DNA of 15,995 nt from DATDCY01 sp031406795 [NCBI: Candidatus Rokuibacteriota bacterium] (GCA_031406795.1 JANOHV010000009.1:1-15995); one strand, 5' to 3'. Counted from the first letter of the stretch, positions 6,215 to 13,625 are shown. The notes: a model not told the origin generated them from the sequence alone. Numbers and translations: made by a program.

Positions 6215-6475
6215 ATGGGATACACGATCGTCGGGTTGAAGGACAAGGTCATGGAGATGTACCCCGAACTGCAGCGCAGCGGGATCGCGGTGAATCTCTC
6301 GTTCGACGCGGAGAAGGACGCCTACATCTTGAAGATGCAGAAGGATGGCCACGAGCTCACGACGCACCTCGAGAGGCAGGACGCGGACGACTGCATGCGG
6401 GGCATCAAGTGCGTCACGCTCGGCATGCAGGTCGAGCAGTTCTCCAAGAACTTCACGATTCGCGAAGGGCTGTAG
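6215..6475 (+). CDS. Conserved-looking small protein, function unknown
   Basis: 86-residue soluble protein, MGYTIVGLKDKVMEMYPEL at the start and a compact alpha/beta pattern after it. It has no signal peptide or membrane segment. Two Cys (in DDCMRGIKCV) are six residues apart. The sequence reads as a real gene: an AGGGGGAA ribosome binding site at 6203-6210, a normal codon pattern, and a stop before the next spacer. The pattern GHELTTHLERQDADDC looks like a conserved core. I have a vague impression of similar small proteins in Geobacter-like bacteria but cannot verify it, and I know of no assigned function. It stands alone: a remnant PIN gene is upstream and a hydrolase gene starts 176 nt downstream. 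Confidence 0.8.
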   Translation: MGYTIVGLKDKVMEMYPELQRSGIAVNLSFDAEKDAYILKMQKDGHELTTHLERQDADDCMRGIKCVTLGMQVEQFSKNFTIREGL

Positions 6476-6651
6476 TCGACTGACCTCGGGTTCTTTGCCT
6501 CGGTGCAATTTCGACTCATTGCCGGTCCGTGTCAAGCATCCTTGCCGCATTCGCCGGATAGCGTCTTGACCCCATGGGAATCGGTGGAACGAGGAAGTAT
6601 GCTCGGAGCGGCATGACCATCCAGGCAGACACTCACGGAGAGGGCGGATCG

Positions 6652-7344
6652 ATGGAACGACTGATCCGGATCGAAGTTGCCGCGGGGAGGATCGAAGGTG
6701 ATCTCGTGGTGCCGGCGGACGCGCGCGGGGCAGTTCTCTTCGCTCACGGGAGCGGCAGCAGCCGCCACAGTTCCCGCAATCGTTACGTCGCCCAGGTCAT
6801 CCAGCGGGCGGGATTCGCGACGCTGCTCATCGACCTGCTGACGCAAGGGGAGGAAGCCGTCGATCTGCGCGGCGGACGGGTGCGCTTCGATATCGGCCTG
6901 CTCTCAGGCCGACTCTTGAGCGCAACGGAGTGGCTGCAGCAAGCCGCCGAAACCGCCGGCCTGCGGATCGGCTACTTCGGCGCAAGCACCGGCGCCGCCG
7001 CCGCGCTCGTCGCGGCCGCCGAACGCCCGGACGGGATCGGCGCCATCGTCTCGCGCGGCGGCCGACCCGATCTGGCGGGAAGCGATCTCTCCCGCGTCCG
7101 CGCTCCGACCCTGCTCATCGTCGGCGGCGAGGACACCGCGGTGATCAGGATGAATCGCGACGCTTTCGAGCTGCTCCCGGGCCGGAAGGAGTTGACCATC
7201 GTCCCGGGCGCAACGCACCTCTTCGAAGAGCCGGGGACCCTCGAGGAAGTGGCCCGCCTCGCGGCGAGCTGGTTCTCGGCTTACCTCGCGCCGCCCGGTC
7301 AGAAGCCCGCTGGCATCGCAGGATACGCTCGCCGCGGCGCCTAG
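6652..7344 (+). CDS. Alpha/beta hydrolase, dienelactone-hydrolase-like
   Basis: 230-residue cytoplasmic alpha/beta-hydrolase. The oxyanion region AHGSGSSRHSSRNRYVA (from residue 31) is typical of a small hydrolase group near dienelactone hydrolases. The nucleophile elbow is G-A-S112-T-G, with acid D161 (VGGEDTAV) and H189 (PGATHLFEEPG), so the triad is complete. Substrate unknown. I chose ATG 6652 because GGAGAGG lies 8 nt upstream and the protein then begins directly with the family's first strand; upstream starts at 6574 and 6613 have no clear ribosome binding site. Members of this group are sometimes found next to or fused with phosphoribosyltransferase domains; none is present here. No lid domain is visible. 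Confidence 0.87.
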   Translation: MERLIRIEVAAGRIEGDLVVPADARGAVLFAHGSGSSRHSSRNRYVAQVIQRAGFATLLIDLLTQGEEAVDLRGGRVRFDIGLLSGRLLSATEWLQQAAETAGLRIGYFGASTGAAAALVAAAERPDGIGAIVSRGGRPDLAGSDLSRVRAPTLLIVGGEDTAVIRMNRDAFELLPGRKELTIVPGATHLFEEPGTLEEVARLAASWFSAYLAPPGQKPAGIAGYARRGA

Positions 7345-7407
7345 TCTTCCCTCCACTGCGGCCATGCGCTACAATGCGCCCATAAAAACTCGGGCAAGGG
7401 AGGCGAG

Positions 7408-7719
7408 ATGGCAACGAGCAAGGCTGGATCAGGCAGACGGTGGGTGGTGACCGGCGCGATCGTGGCCGGAGCCCTCTTCTCCTTGGTGGTCTTCTCAGGC
7501 GGCTGCAAGAAGGAGTCCTCGAGCGAGAAGGCCGGGCGCGATGCCCGCGAGGCGTTCGAGAAGAGCAAGGAACTCATCAAGGAAGGGCTCCAGAAGAGTG
7601 GCGAGGCCGCCAGGGAGGGCCTCCAGAAGAGTGGCGAGGCCGCCAAGGAAGGCCTCGAAAAGTCCCAGGAAGCGGCGAAGGACTTCTCGAAAGGCTGGCA
7701 AGAGGGCGGCAAGAAGTGA
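7408..7719 (+). CDS. Predicted lipoprotein or membrane-anchored protein with 11-residue repeats
   Basis: 103-residue protein with an N-terminal hydrophobic segment (about 12-30) ending at FSGGC33, which fits a lipoprotein signal, though the -3 position is not the usual Leu. If processed, the mature protein would start at Cys33. The rest is a lysine/glutamate-rich amphipathic helix made of 11-residue repeats from residue 48 to 102. This pattern is known from LEA-like and apolipoprotein-like helices and from YtxH-type stress proteins, which suggests binding to membrane surfaces or a stress role; this is inference. GGGAGG precedes the ATG at a good distance. A weak -10-like TACAAT lies at 7370-7375 without a clear -35. 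The stop is 10 nt before the next gene, so the two may be cotranscribed. Confidence 0.8.
   Translation: MATSKAGSGRRWVVTGAIVAGALFSLVVFSGGCKKESSSEKAGRDAREAFEKSKELIKEGLQKSGEAAREGLQKSGEAAKEGLEKSQEAAKDFSKGWQEGGKK
7549..7713 (+). repeat. Five tandem 33-nt (11-residue) coding repeats
   Basis: Within the lipoprotein-like gene the protein repeats as EAFEKSKELIK, EGLQKSGEAAR, EGLQKSGEAAK, EGLEKSQEAAK and DFSKGWQEGGK. The second and third units (7582-7614 and 7615-7647) are identical at 30 of 33 nucleotides, which points to recent duplication. Eleven-residue periodicity corresponds to three helical turns and gives a continuous amphipathic face. Confidence 0.85.
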
Positions 7720-7729
7720 GTCGCCCCCG

Positions 7730-8089
7730 ATGAGTGCGATGGGGGAGGGTCCCGTCTCGGGCTGCTTCACCGCGGAGGAGGAGCGGCTGCATGAAGCCGG
7801 ATTCGCCGCGATCAGCGCGGGTCTGGCCGCCGGGCTTGGTTTCGACAAGGCCTGCGCCGGCATTGAAGCGACGGACGCCGAGCTTCGCCGGATCATCGCC
7901 GACGATTATCTCAAGGTGGCGATCGCGCAGCGCAATTTCCAGGGTACCGAAAGCACCGCGGACATCGCCGCGGCCTTCGGGATCCCCGTTGAGCGCGTCG
8001 AATGCGCCCGCCGGGAGATGCTCGCCGAAGTCGCGTCGGCCTCCGTGGACGTCTTCCGCCGCCAGGGAGGAGAAGTCCCCGACGCCTGA
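7730..8089 (+). CDS. Small helical protein with HTH-like segment, function unknown
   Basis: 119-residue soluble protein, mainly helical. After a short N-terminus it reads CFTAEEERLHEAGF and a charged helix, then TADIAAAFGIPVERVECARR, which looks like a helix-turn-helix: helix, Gly turn, then a helix starting PVERV. It lacks any effector domain that I recognise. The ATG at 7730 is 10 nt after the preceding stop, with only a weak ribosome binding site; ATG 7739 is an equal alternative. Close spacing suggests cotranscription with the lipoprotein-like gene. It could be a small DNA-binding regulator, but the HTH reading rests on sequence pattern alone. Confidence 0.68.
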   Translation: MSAMGEGPVSGCFTAEEERLHEAGFAAISAGLAAGLGFDKACAGIEATDAELRRIIADDYLKVAIAQRNFQGTESTADIAAAFGIPVERVECARREMLAEVASASVDVFRRQGGEVPDA

Positions 8090-8196
8090 GCGGCCGCCGG
8101 GTGTGGCCGATCCGGCTCGCCCTGCGTAGGACTGTCCTCCACCGGAGCGTGTGTGGGCGGGTCTCACGATTCCGGCGGGTATGGTACCGTTACCAC

Positions 8197-8865
8197 GTGA
8201 ACATCGATCGTCCGCAATTTCCGTCAGCACAATTCAGGGGACACCTCCTGGCCGCGCTGCTCCTCTGCGGACTGGTCGCCGCCTGTTACTTCTACGTCGA
8301 TCGGCCCGCGGCGATCTGGGTGCGCGGCATCGATCCGCAGATCGTTGGTGTCTTCAAGAAGATTACGGTCCTCGGCAGTTCAACTCCCTATCTGATCGCG
8401 CTGGCGGTGCTCTATCCACTCCTGCGCTTCTCCCTGCGACGCGAGGCGGCCGCGACGCGGGCGCTGTTCGTCCTCACGGCCATTGTCGTTTCGGGCTTGT
8501 CGGTCGATCTTCTGAAGTGGATCGTCGCTCGCTGGCGCCCGAAAGCCTTCTTCGCCGACCCTTCGGAGTATGGCTTCGCGTTCTTCAGGTCCGGCTACAT
8601 CCACTACTCGTTCCCCTCCGGGCACGCGACAACCGCCCTGGCGGTGGGCTGCGCGTTGACGCTCCTGTATCCGCGGCTGCGCGCGGTGTGGGTAAGCGTC
8701 GCCACGCTGGCGGCCGCGAGCCGGGTGATCGTCGGGGCGCACTATCCGGGCGATGTGCTCGCGGGTGCCTGGTTCGGGATCGTGCTCACGCTGGCGCTCG
8801 CCCGCACGGCCTGGTTTCGCGCCGCGCTCGAGGCGCCGCGTTTGACAACCACGCCCCGGAAATGA
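8197..8865 (+). CDS. PAP2-family membrane phosphatase
   Basis: Integral membrane lipid phosphatase of the type 2 phosphatidic acid phosphatase family; members hydrolyse phosphatidate, phosphatidylglycerophosphate or undecaprenyl pyrophosphate. All three signature motifs are present: K107-WIVARW-R-P (KX6RP), P140-SGH, and S175-R-VIVGA-H182-YPG-D186. About five or six hydrophobic helices are seen (near 14-34, 64-80, 89-105, 145-162 and 187-205), giving 222 residues, normal for the family. The start is uncertain: GTG at 8197 puts a short polar N-terminus before the first helix, but no Shine-Dalgarno is evident. The substrate cannot be assigned. Its last codons overlap a candidate promoter for pheS. 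Confidence 0.87.
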   Translation: MNIDRPQFPSAQFRGHLLAALLLCGLVAACYFYVDRPAAIWVRGIDPQIVGVFKKITVLGSSTPYLIALAVLYPLLRFSLRREAAATRALFVLTAIVVSGLSVDLLKWIVARWRPKAFFADPSEYGFAFFRSGYIHYSFPSGHATTALAVGCALTLLYPRLRAVWVSVATLAAASRVIVGAHYPGDVLAGAWFGIVLTLALARTAWFRAALEAPRLTTTPRK

Positions 8866-8869
8866 TAAA
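8842..8869 (+). promoter_or_regulatory. Candidate pheST promoter
   Basis: A perfect TTGACA (8842-8847) and GATAAA (8864-8869) are separated by 16 nt at the very end of the PAP2 gene. Transcription would begin near 8876, about 34 nt before the pheS ATG. The drop to AT-rich sequence here (AATGATAAAAAACTG) supports it. No leader peptide or phenylalanine codon run is visible, so classical attenuation is not suggested. Confidence 0.55.
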
Positions 8870-8909
8870 AAACTGCGATATTTTCGGCACTTTCCACGAA
8901 AGGGAGGCC

Positions 8910-9935
8910 ATGGAAGAGAAGATCCGTTCGCTCGGTGAGCGCGCGCACGCCGAACTCGGCGCCGCCGTCGAACCCGGGGCGCTCGAGTCCTGGCGTGTCG
9001 AGCATCTCGGCCGCAAGGGCGCGCTGGCGGCGCTGATGACGCAGCTGGGTGCCGTCCCCAAGGAGGACCGGCCGCGTCTCGGCGCACTGGCAAACGAGAT
9101 CAAGAACGGGCTGCAGGCCGCGTTCGACCGGCGACTCGCGGCCCTCGAGGCGGAAAGCCGCCGGGCCGCCGAGGCCGCCGAGCGCGTCGACGTGACGCTG
9201 CCGGGCGCTCCGCCGAACCCCGGCCGCCTGCACCTGACGACTCAGACACTGCGGCGCATCTGCCGCATCTTCCACGGCATGGGCTTCGAGATCTTCGAGA
9301 GCCCCGAGGTCGAGAGCGACCAGTACAACTTCGAGCTGCTCAACATGCCCCAGCACCACCCGGCGCGCGACATGTGGGACACCTTTTACGTCAACGAGAC
9401 GACGCTGCTGCGCACGCACACCTCGCCCGGGCAGATCCACGCGATGAAGGGCCGCGCCCCGGAGCCGCTCCGGGTCGTGCTGCCGGGCCGGGTCTTCCGC
9501 TACGAGGCGGTCTCCGCGCGCTCCGAGTTCATGTTCTACCAGGTCGAGGGGATCGCGGTCGGGCGCAACGTGACGATGGCGCAGCTCAAGGGGCTGTTCG
9601 AGAGCTTCGCGAGCCAGATGTACGGCGGCAAGCGGCGCCTGCGCCTGCGCGGCAGCTACTTCCCGTTCACCGAGCCGAGCGTCGAGATCGACATGGACTG
9701 CATCCTCTGCGGCGGCAGGGGCTGCCGGATCTGCAAGGGCGCCGGCTGGCTCGAGATCGGCGGCGCCGGCATGATCCACCCGACGGTGCTCGAAAACGGC
9801 GGGTACGACCCGGCGATCTTCTCCGGCTTCGCGTTCGGCATGGGTCCCGAGCGCATCGCGATGCAGGTGCACGGGATCGACGACATCCGCTATTTCTACT
9901 CGAACGACCTGCGTTTCCTGGCGCAATTCGGATAA
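8910..9935 (+). CDS. pheS: Phenylalanyl-tRNA synthetase alpha subunit
   Basis: Catalytic alpha subunit of the alpha2-beta2 enzyme that charges tRNA-Phe. The 341-residue length is typical. An N-terminal coiled-coil tRNA-binding region (about 1-90) is followed by the class II core: HTSPGQIHAM (170-179), motif 2 in GRVFRYEAVSARSEFMFYQ (193-211), and motif 3 in GFAFGMGPERIAM (306-318). Between motifs 2 and 3 is a four-cysteine insert, C264-x2-C267-x4-C272-x2-C275, before GWLEIGGAGM, probably metal-binding and seen in a subset of bacterial PheS. The start ATG follows AGGGAGG. A longer upstream frame is only the shadow of the PAP2 gene. pheT follows after a 152-nt spacer with repeats. Confidence 0.96.
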   Translation: MEEKIRSLGERAHAELGAAVEPGALESWRVEHLGRKGALAALMTQLGAVPKEDRPRLGALANEIKNGLQAAFDRRLAALEAESRRAAEAAERVDVTLPGAPPNPGRLHLTTQTLRRICRIFHGMGFEIFESPEVESDQYNFELLNMPQHHPARDMWDTFYVNETTLLRTHTSPGQIHAMKGRAPEPLRVVLPGRVFRYEAVSARSEFMFYQVEGIAVGRNVTMAQLKGLFESFASQMYGGKRRLRLRGSYFPFTEPSVEIDMDCILCGGRGCRICKGAGWLEIGGAGMIHPTVLENGGYDPAIFSGFAFGMGPERIAMQVHGIDDIRYFYSNDLRFLAQFG

Positions 9936-9957
9936 CGGGAGATGAGCGGGCGCCGGC

Positions 9958-10074
9958 GGGAGGGGATCAACCCCTCCCCTAGAAACCTGGTTGACGATCG
10001 CGCAGGGGCGGGGTACATCCCCGCCCGGCCGAAGATGAATTGGAATGGCGTAGGGGCGGGGTTGACCCCCGCCC
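9958..10074. repeat. Three GC palindromes with 48-bp period in the pheS-pheT spacer
   Basis: Three inverted repeats fill the spacer. Copy B: GGGAGGGG 9958-9965, loop ATCAA, CCCCTCCC 9971-9978. Copy C: GGGCGGGG 10006-10013, loop TACAT, CCCCGCCC 10019-10026. Copy D: GGGCGGGG 10054-10061, loop TTGAC, CCCCGCCC 10067-10074. Loop centres are at 9968, 10016 and 10064, exactly 48 bp apart. The intervening 27-nt stretches are unrelated to each other. Copy B is in inverted orientation and matches the palindrome at 240-262. Copy D ends 2 nt before the GAGGAG ribosome binding site of pheT, so its hairpin could affect pheT translation. Confidence 0.85.
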
Positions 10075-10087
10075 ATGAGGAGCCCCG

Positions 10088-12532
10088 ATGCGCGTACCGC
10101 TGAAGTGGCTGTCCGAGTTCGTGACGATCGACGTCCCGCTCGACGACCTGCTGGAGCGCCTGCCGACCGCCGGCATCGAAGTCGGCGAGATCGAGCGCGT
10201 CGGGGCCGACTGGGACCGCGAGAAGGTCCTGGTCGGCGAGGTCACCGCGGTGCGGCAGCACCCGAACGCCGACCGGCTGACGCTGGCGACGGTCGCCTAC
10301 GGCGGGGGACGATCGATCGAAGTGGTGACCGGCGCCCCGAACATCACGATCGGCATGGCCGGCGTCAAGGTGCCGCTCGCGCTCTCGGGTGCCAGGCTCG
10401 TCGACGCCTATGCGCCCGCGGGCGGCTTTATCGTGCTCAAACCCTCGAAGATCCGCGGTGTGCGTTCCGAGGGGATGGTCTGCTCGGAGAAGGAACTGGG
10501 TATCAGCGCCGAGCACGGCGGCATCCTGATCCTTCCCGAGGACGCCGAGCCCGGCACGCCGCTCGTCGACTACCTGGGCGACACCGTATTGCACGTCGAG
10601 CTCACCCCGAACCTCTCGCATTGCCTCTCGCTTGCCGGGATCGCGCGCGAAGTGGCGGCGATGGGTTGCGGTACGCTGGTGGATCGCGCCGAATCGGTCG
10701 TCGAGGGCGACGGCGTCGCGGCCGAACAGGTCGCGGTGCGCATCGAGGCCCCGGAGCTCTGCGGCCGCTACTGCGCGGCGGTCGTCGCCGGGGTGACGAT
10801 CGGTACCGCGCCGTTCGCGATGCGCCACCGGTTGCGGCTGGCCGGCATCCGGCCGATCAACAACGTCGTCGACGCGACCAACTACGTCATGTGGGAGACC
10901 GGGCAGCCGCTGCACGCGTTCGATCTCGATACGCTGCGCGGCGAGGCCGGATCGGTCGGGCCGGTGATCGTCGTGCGCCCGTCCCGCGAGGGCGAGGTCA
11001 TGAAGACACTCGATAACGTCGAGCGCCCGCTCGCGACGGGCACGCTGCTGATCTGCGACGGCGCCGGACCGGTCGCGCTCGCGGGCGTCATGGGCGGCCT
11101 GCACAGCGAGGTCACCGACCAGACGCGGCGCGTGCTGATCGAAGCCGCGCAGTTCGACCGCACTAGCATCCGGGTGACCGCGATCGGCCAGCGCCTGCCG
11201 AGCGAGGCGTCGCTGCGCTTCGGGCGCGGCGTGCCGGCCGCCGGCAGCCTGGGTGCGGCCCGCCGCGCCGCCGAGCTGATGCGCCGGCACGCCGGCGGCT
11301 CGATCGCCCGCGGGGTGGTCGACGTTTACCCGCGCCCGCAGCCGGCGACGCCGGTGCGGCTCCCGGCAGGGGAGATCGAGCGCATTCTCGGCTTTGTCGT
11401 CCCCGCCGCGGAAGTCGGCCGTATCCTCCGCTCCCTCGGCTGCACGGTGGTCGAGGAGGGAACCGACTTCGTGGTCACGCCGCCGCCGACGCGCCTGGAT
11501 CTCACGATCGCCGCCGACCTGGTCGAGGAGGTCGCGCGCATCACCGGCTACCACCGCATCCCGAGCGCGCCGATGTCCGGCGAGTTCGCGCCGCCGCGCC
11601 CGAACCCGGAGATGGACGCCGAGGACCGCGCGCGCGACGCGCTCGTCGCCTGCGGCCTGACCGAGGTCATCACCTACTCGCTGACCGACCCGGCCTGGTG
11701 CCTGCGCCTCGGCATCGAAGCGGACGTCAGCGGCTTCGTCTGCCTCGCCAACCCGATGACCGCAGATCGCACCCACCTGCGCCGCCACATCCTGCCCGGC
11801 CTGCTCGAGACGCTGCGCTACAACCTGCGCTACGTCGAGCGCGTCGCGATCTTCGAGCTGGCGCGCGTCTACCTCCCCTCGGCGGTGCAGCTCCCCGAAG
11901 AGCCGCGGCGGCTGGCGCTGCTGCTCAGCGGCGCATCAATGCTGCCGTGGTGGGGCAACCCCGCGCCGCCCCCCTATGACTTCTTCCACGCCAAGGGGAT
12001 CCTCGAGACGCTCGCCGAACGGCTCAATGTCGGGCCGCTGTCGTTCGCGCCCTACGAGGGTTCGCCGTACCAGAGCGGCCGCGCCGCCGTCGTGTCGCGC
12101 GGCAGCGAGACGCTCGGCACCTTCGGTGAACTCGACCCCTCGCTGCGCCACGTCTTCGACCTGCCCGAGCGTCGCGTGGTGCTCGGCGAGTTCGACGCCG
12201 CTGCGCTGCTGGCCGGCGCGGGCCTCGGCGCCTACCGCACCCTCTCGCGCTACCCGGTGCTGACGCAGGACCTGGCGATCGTCTGCCCCGAGGAACTGCA
12301 GGCGGCGCTGGTCGAGGAGACGGTCCGCGCGGCCGCCGGGGATCTGCTCGCCTCGGTGCGGCTCTTCGATGTCTACCGCGGCGACCCACTGCCCGCGGGG
12401 ACCAGAAGCCTGGCCTTCACGCTGACCTTCCAGGCCGCGGATCGCACGCTGGCCGAGGAGGATGTCCAGCCGGCGCGCGCGAGGATCATCGCGGCGTTGA
12501 AGGACAAGCACGGGGTCGAGCTGCGCGCCTGA
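10088..12532 (+). CDS. pheT: Phenylalanyl-tRNA synthetase beta subunit
   Basis: Beta subunit of phenylalanyl-tRNA synthetase, for tRNA recognition and editing of mischarged tyrosine. The 814-residue protein shows the expected domain order: N-terminal segment (MRVPLKWLSEFV), EMAP-like tRNA-binding domain (about 40-155; VLVGEVTAVRQHPNADRL, VTGAPNI), B3/B4 editing domain (about 205-385; RPINNVVDATNYVMWETGQP), B5 domain (about 400-480; DLVEEVARITGYHRIP), catalytic-like core (about 490-700), and C-terminal anticodon-binding FDX-ACB domain (about 720-814; LSRYPVLTQDLAIVC). All look intact. The ATG is 5 nt after GAGGAG. It should be cotranscribed with pheS across the palindrome-filled spacer. Confidence 0.96.
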   Translation: MRVPLKWLSEFVTIDVPLDDLLERLPTAGIEVGEIERVGADWDREKVLVGEVTAVRQHPNADRLTLATVAYGGGRSIEVVTGAPNITIGMAGVKVPLALSGARLVDAYAPAGGFIVLKPSKIRGVRSEGMVCSEKELGISAEHGGILILPEDAEPGTPLVDYLGDTVLHVELTPNLSHCLSLAGIAREVAAMGCGTLVDRAESVVEGDGVAAEQVAVRIEAPELCGRYCAAVVAGVTIGTAPFAMRHRLRLAGIRPINNVVDATNYVMWETGQPLHAFDLDTLRGEAGSVGPVIVVRPSREGEVMKTLDNVERPLATGTLLICDGAGPVALAGVMGGLHSEVTDQTRRVLIEAAQFDRTSIRVTAIGQRLPSEASLRFGRGVPAAGSLGAARRAAELMRRHAGGSIARGVVDVYPRPQPATPVRLPAGEIERILGFVVPAAEVGRILRSLGCTVVEEGTDFVVTPPPTRLDLTIAADLVEEVARITGYHRIPSAPMSGEFAPPRPNPEMDAEDRARDALVACGLTEVITYSLTDPAWCLRLGIEADVSGFVCLANPMTADRTHLRRHILPGLLETLRYNLRYVERVAIFELARVYLPSAVQLPEEPRRLALLLSGASMLPWWGNPAPPPYDFFHAKGILETLAERLNVGPLSFAPYEGSPYQSGRAAVVSRGSETLGTFGELDPSLRHVFDLPERRVVLGEFDAAALLAGAGLGAYRTLSRYPVLTQDLAIVCPEELQAALVEETVRAAAGDLLASVRLFDVYRGDPLPAGTRSLAFTLTFQAADRTLAEEDVQPARARIIAALKDKHGVELRA

Positions 12533-12579
12533 TTGGCCGCTGAGGGGCCTATTTGCGGCGTTGCCCTTTTCGCGACTTC

Positions 12580-12605
12580 CTGCGACGTGCGAGAGTACGT
12601 CGCGG
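12580..12605 (+). terminator. Possible pheST terminator stem-loop
   Basis: Perfect arms GCGACGT (12582-12588) and ACGTCGC (12597-12603) with an 8-nt loop, extendable to 9 pairs with one G-U. It begins 48 nt after the pheT stop. The following sequence (TGTATGATTTGTGTT) is T-rich but not a clean T-run, so this is a weak intrinsic terminator or simply a 3' end hairpin. Confidence 0.35.
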
Positions 12606-12618
12606 TGTATGATTTGTG

Positions 12619-12646
12619 TTGACTTGCCTTTGAATGTGCCTAAAGA
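12619..12646 (+). promoter_or_regulatory. Weak candidate promoter for the Uma2 gene
   Basis: TTGACT (12619-12624), a 16-nt spacer and TAAAGA(T) (12641-12647) lie directly after the putative pheT terminator and about 107 nt before the Uma2 start. The -35 is good and the -10 poor. Its position suits an independent transcript for the following accessory genes. Confidence 0.3.
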
Positions 12647-12753
12647 TCATGCCATCCAATGAGAGGAGCAGGTCAGGGGATGCACCTTTCCCTTGCTCGA
12701 GGGACGGATCGAAGGAATAGCGCGATCATCCCCAGCCCGAGGTGATAGAACGC

Positions 12754-13335
12754 ATGGTACCAGCGGCGCTGAAGCGGGACGCGAAATACACTTATACAGA
12801 TTACATCCAGTGGTCCGAGGACGAGCGCTGGGAGTTGATACACGGTGTCGCGTATAACATGACACCGGCGCCCTCGCGGACCCACCAGAAAATCTCGAAG
12901 AGACTGCTGGTTGAGTTTGAAATTCATCTTCGGGGCAAGCGGTGCGAAGTGTACGACGCCCCTTTCGACGTCCGCCTCACGGCGCCCGGCGAATCCGACG
13001 AAACGACGAGCACGGTTGTCCAGCCGGACCTGGTGGTGGTCTGCGATCTGTCAAAGTTGGACGACCGGGGCTGCAAGGGCGCCCCGGATCTCGTGATCGA
13101 GATCCTCTCCCCCGAGTCAGTGGCGAGGGATCAGAAGGAGAAATTCCTTCTCTATGAACAGGCGGGGGTGCTGGAATACTGGCTGGTCCATCCAACAGAT
13201 CGTATCGTCACGGTCTTTCATCGCGGTGCCGACGGTGCCTACGGCCGCCCGGCGGTTTACACGCCCGACGAGCGGATCCGGGTCGGCGTCCTTCCGGAGC
13301 TGGAGATCGATCTCGCCGCCGTGTTCGGGGAGTAG
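12754..13335 (+). CDS. Uma2-family (DUF820) putative endonuclease
   Basis: 193-residue protein of the Uma2 family, a restriction-endonuclease-like PD-(D/E)XK fold; biological role mostly unknown. Recognisable parts in order: YTDYIQWSEDERWELIHG with E27, H44 in the next helix, VVQPDLVVVCD with D92, PDLVIEILSPES with E116, and KFLLYEQAGVLEYWLVHP near 134-151. These match the family core and look intact. I chose ATG 12754 over GTG 12742 because a perfect GAGGTGA (12739-12745) lies 8 nt upstream of the ATG, and the GTG is part of that site. Uma2 genes are often multicopy and mobile in accessory regions, which fits the drop in GC and the nearby toxin-antitoxin pair. Confidence 0.88.
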   Translation: MVPAALKRDAKYTYTDYIQWSEDERWELIHGVAYNMTPAPSRTHQKISKRLLVEFEIHLRGKRCEVYDAPFDVRLTAPGESDETTSTVVQPDLVVVCDLSKLDDRGCKGAPDLVIEILSPESVARDQKEKFLLYEQAGVLEYWLVHPTDRIVTVFHRGADGAYGRPAVYTPDERIRVGVLPELEIDLAAVFGE

Positions 13336-13427
13336 GGAACTCACGCCAGGACGAAGGTTTCGTGCAATCGTGATAGGGTTCCATCTCTCCCAATTCCGTG
13401 GCCAGCGACATTGAGGCTGATGGAATC

Positions 13428-13625
13428 ATGCCGCCGAAGACAAAGGATCTGATGGTTGAACTGGAGCGGGCCGGATTCGTGGATCGGGGTGGCAAGGGCA
13501 GTCACAGGAACTACGTTCACCCCTTGGTTTCGAGACCGATTACGATTTCCGGAAACCCGAGCGAAGACGCAAAGTATTATCAAGTACGAGCAGTACGGAT
13601 GGCGGTTGAGGAGACCAAGCGATGA
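13428..13625 (+). CDS. hicA: HicA-type mRNA interferase toxin
   Basis: 65-residue toxin of the HicAB type II system; HicA cleaves mRNA and stops translation. The small double-stranded-RNA-binding-like fold is seen as MPPKTKDLMVELERAGF (helix), then GKGSHRNYVHP with the catalytic H26, a strand (RPITISG), and a C-terminal helix (YYQVRAVRMAVEE). Its length is normal for HicA. ATG 13428 gives the family-typical N-terminus; a GTG at 13398 would add ten residues (MASDIEADGI) and cannot be fully excluded since neither start has a strong ribosome binding site. The stop overlaps the hicB start (ATGA). Confidence 0.87.
   Translation: MPPKTKDLMVELERAGFVDRGGKGSHRNYVHPLVSRPITISGNPSEDAKYYQVRAVRMAVEETKR

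Noticed and set aside
6574-6651. Longer N-terminus for the alpha/beta hydrolase
   Set aside because: The upstream ATG codons lack ribosome binding sites, and the extra residues do not resemble the family; ATG 6652 has GGAGAGG at 8 nt.
8151-8909. Upstream extension of the pheS frame
   Set aside because: It overlaps the PAP2 gene in another frame and is Arg-rich. PheS begins properly at 8910 after AGGGAGG.
9958-10074. CRISPR-like array (three repeats, 27-nt spacers)
   Set aside because: The repeats are near-perfect GC palindromes with changing loops and one inverted copy, lie inside pheST, and have no cas gene or leader. The same element occurs singly at 240-262.
9896-11788. 630-codon minus-strand frame over pheT
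   Set aside because: Antisense shadow of pheT; the translation is rich in Arg, Asp, His and Ala with no domain.
12673-12927. 84-codon minus-strand frame over the Uma2 start
   Set aside because: It covers the Uma2 promoter, ribosome binding site and N-terminus; Uma2 itself is well supported.
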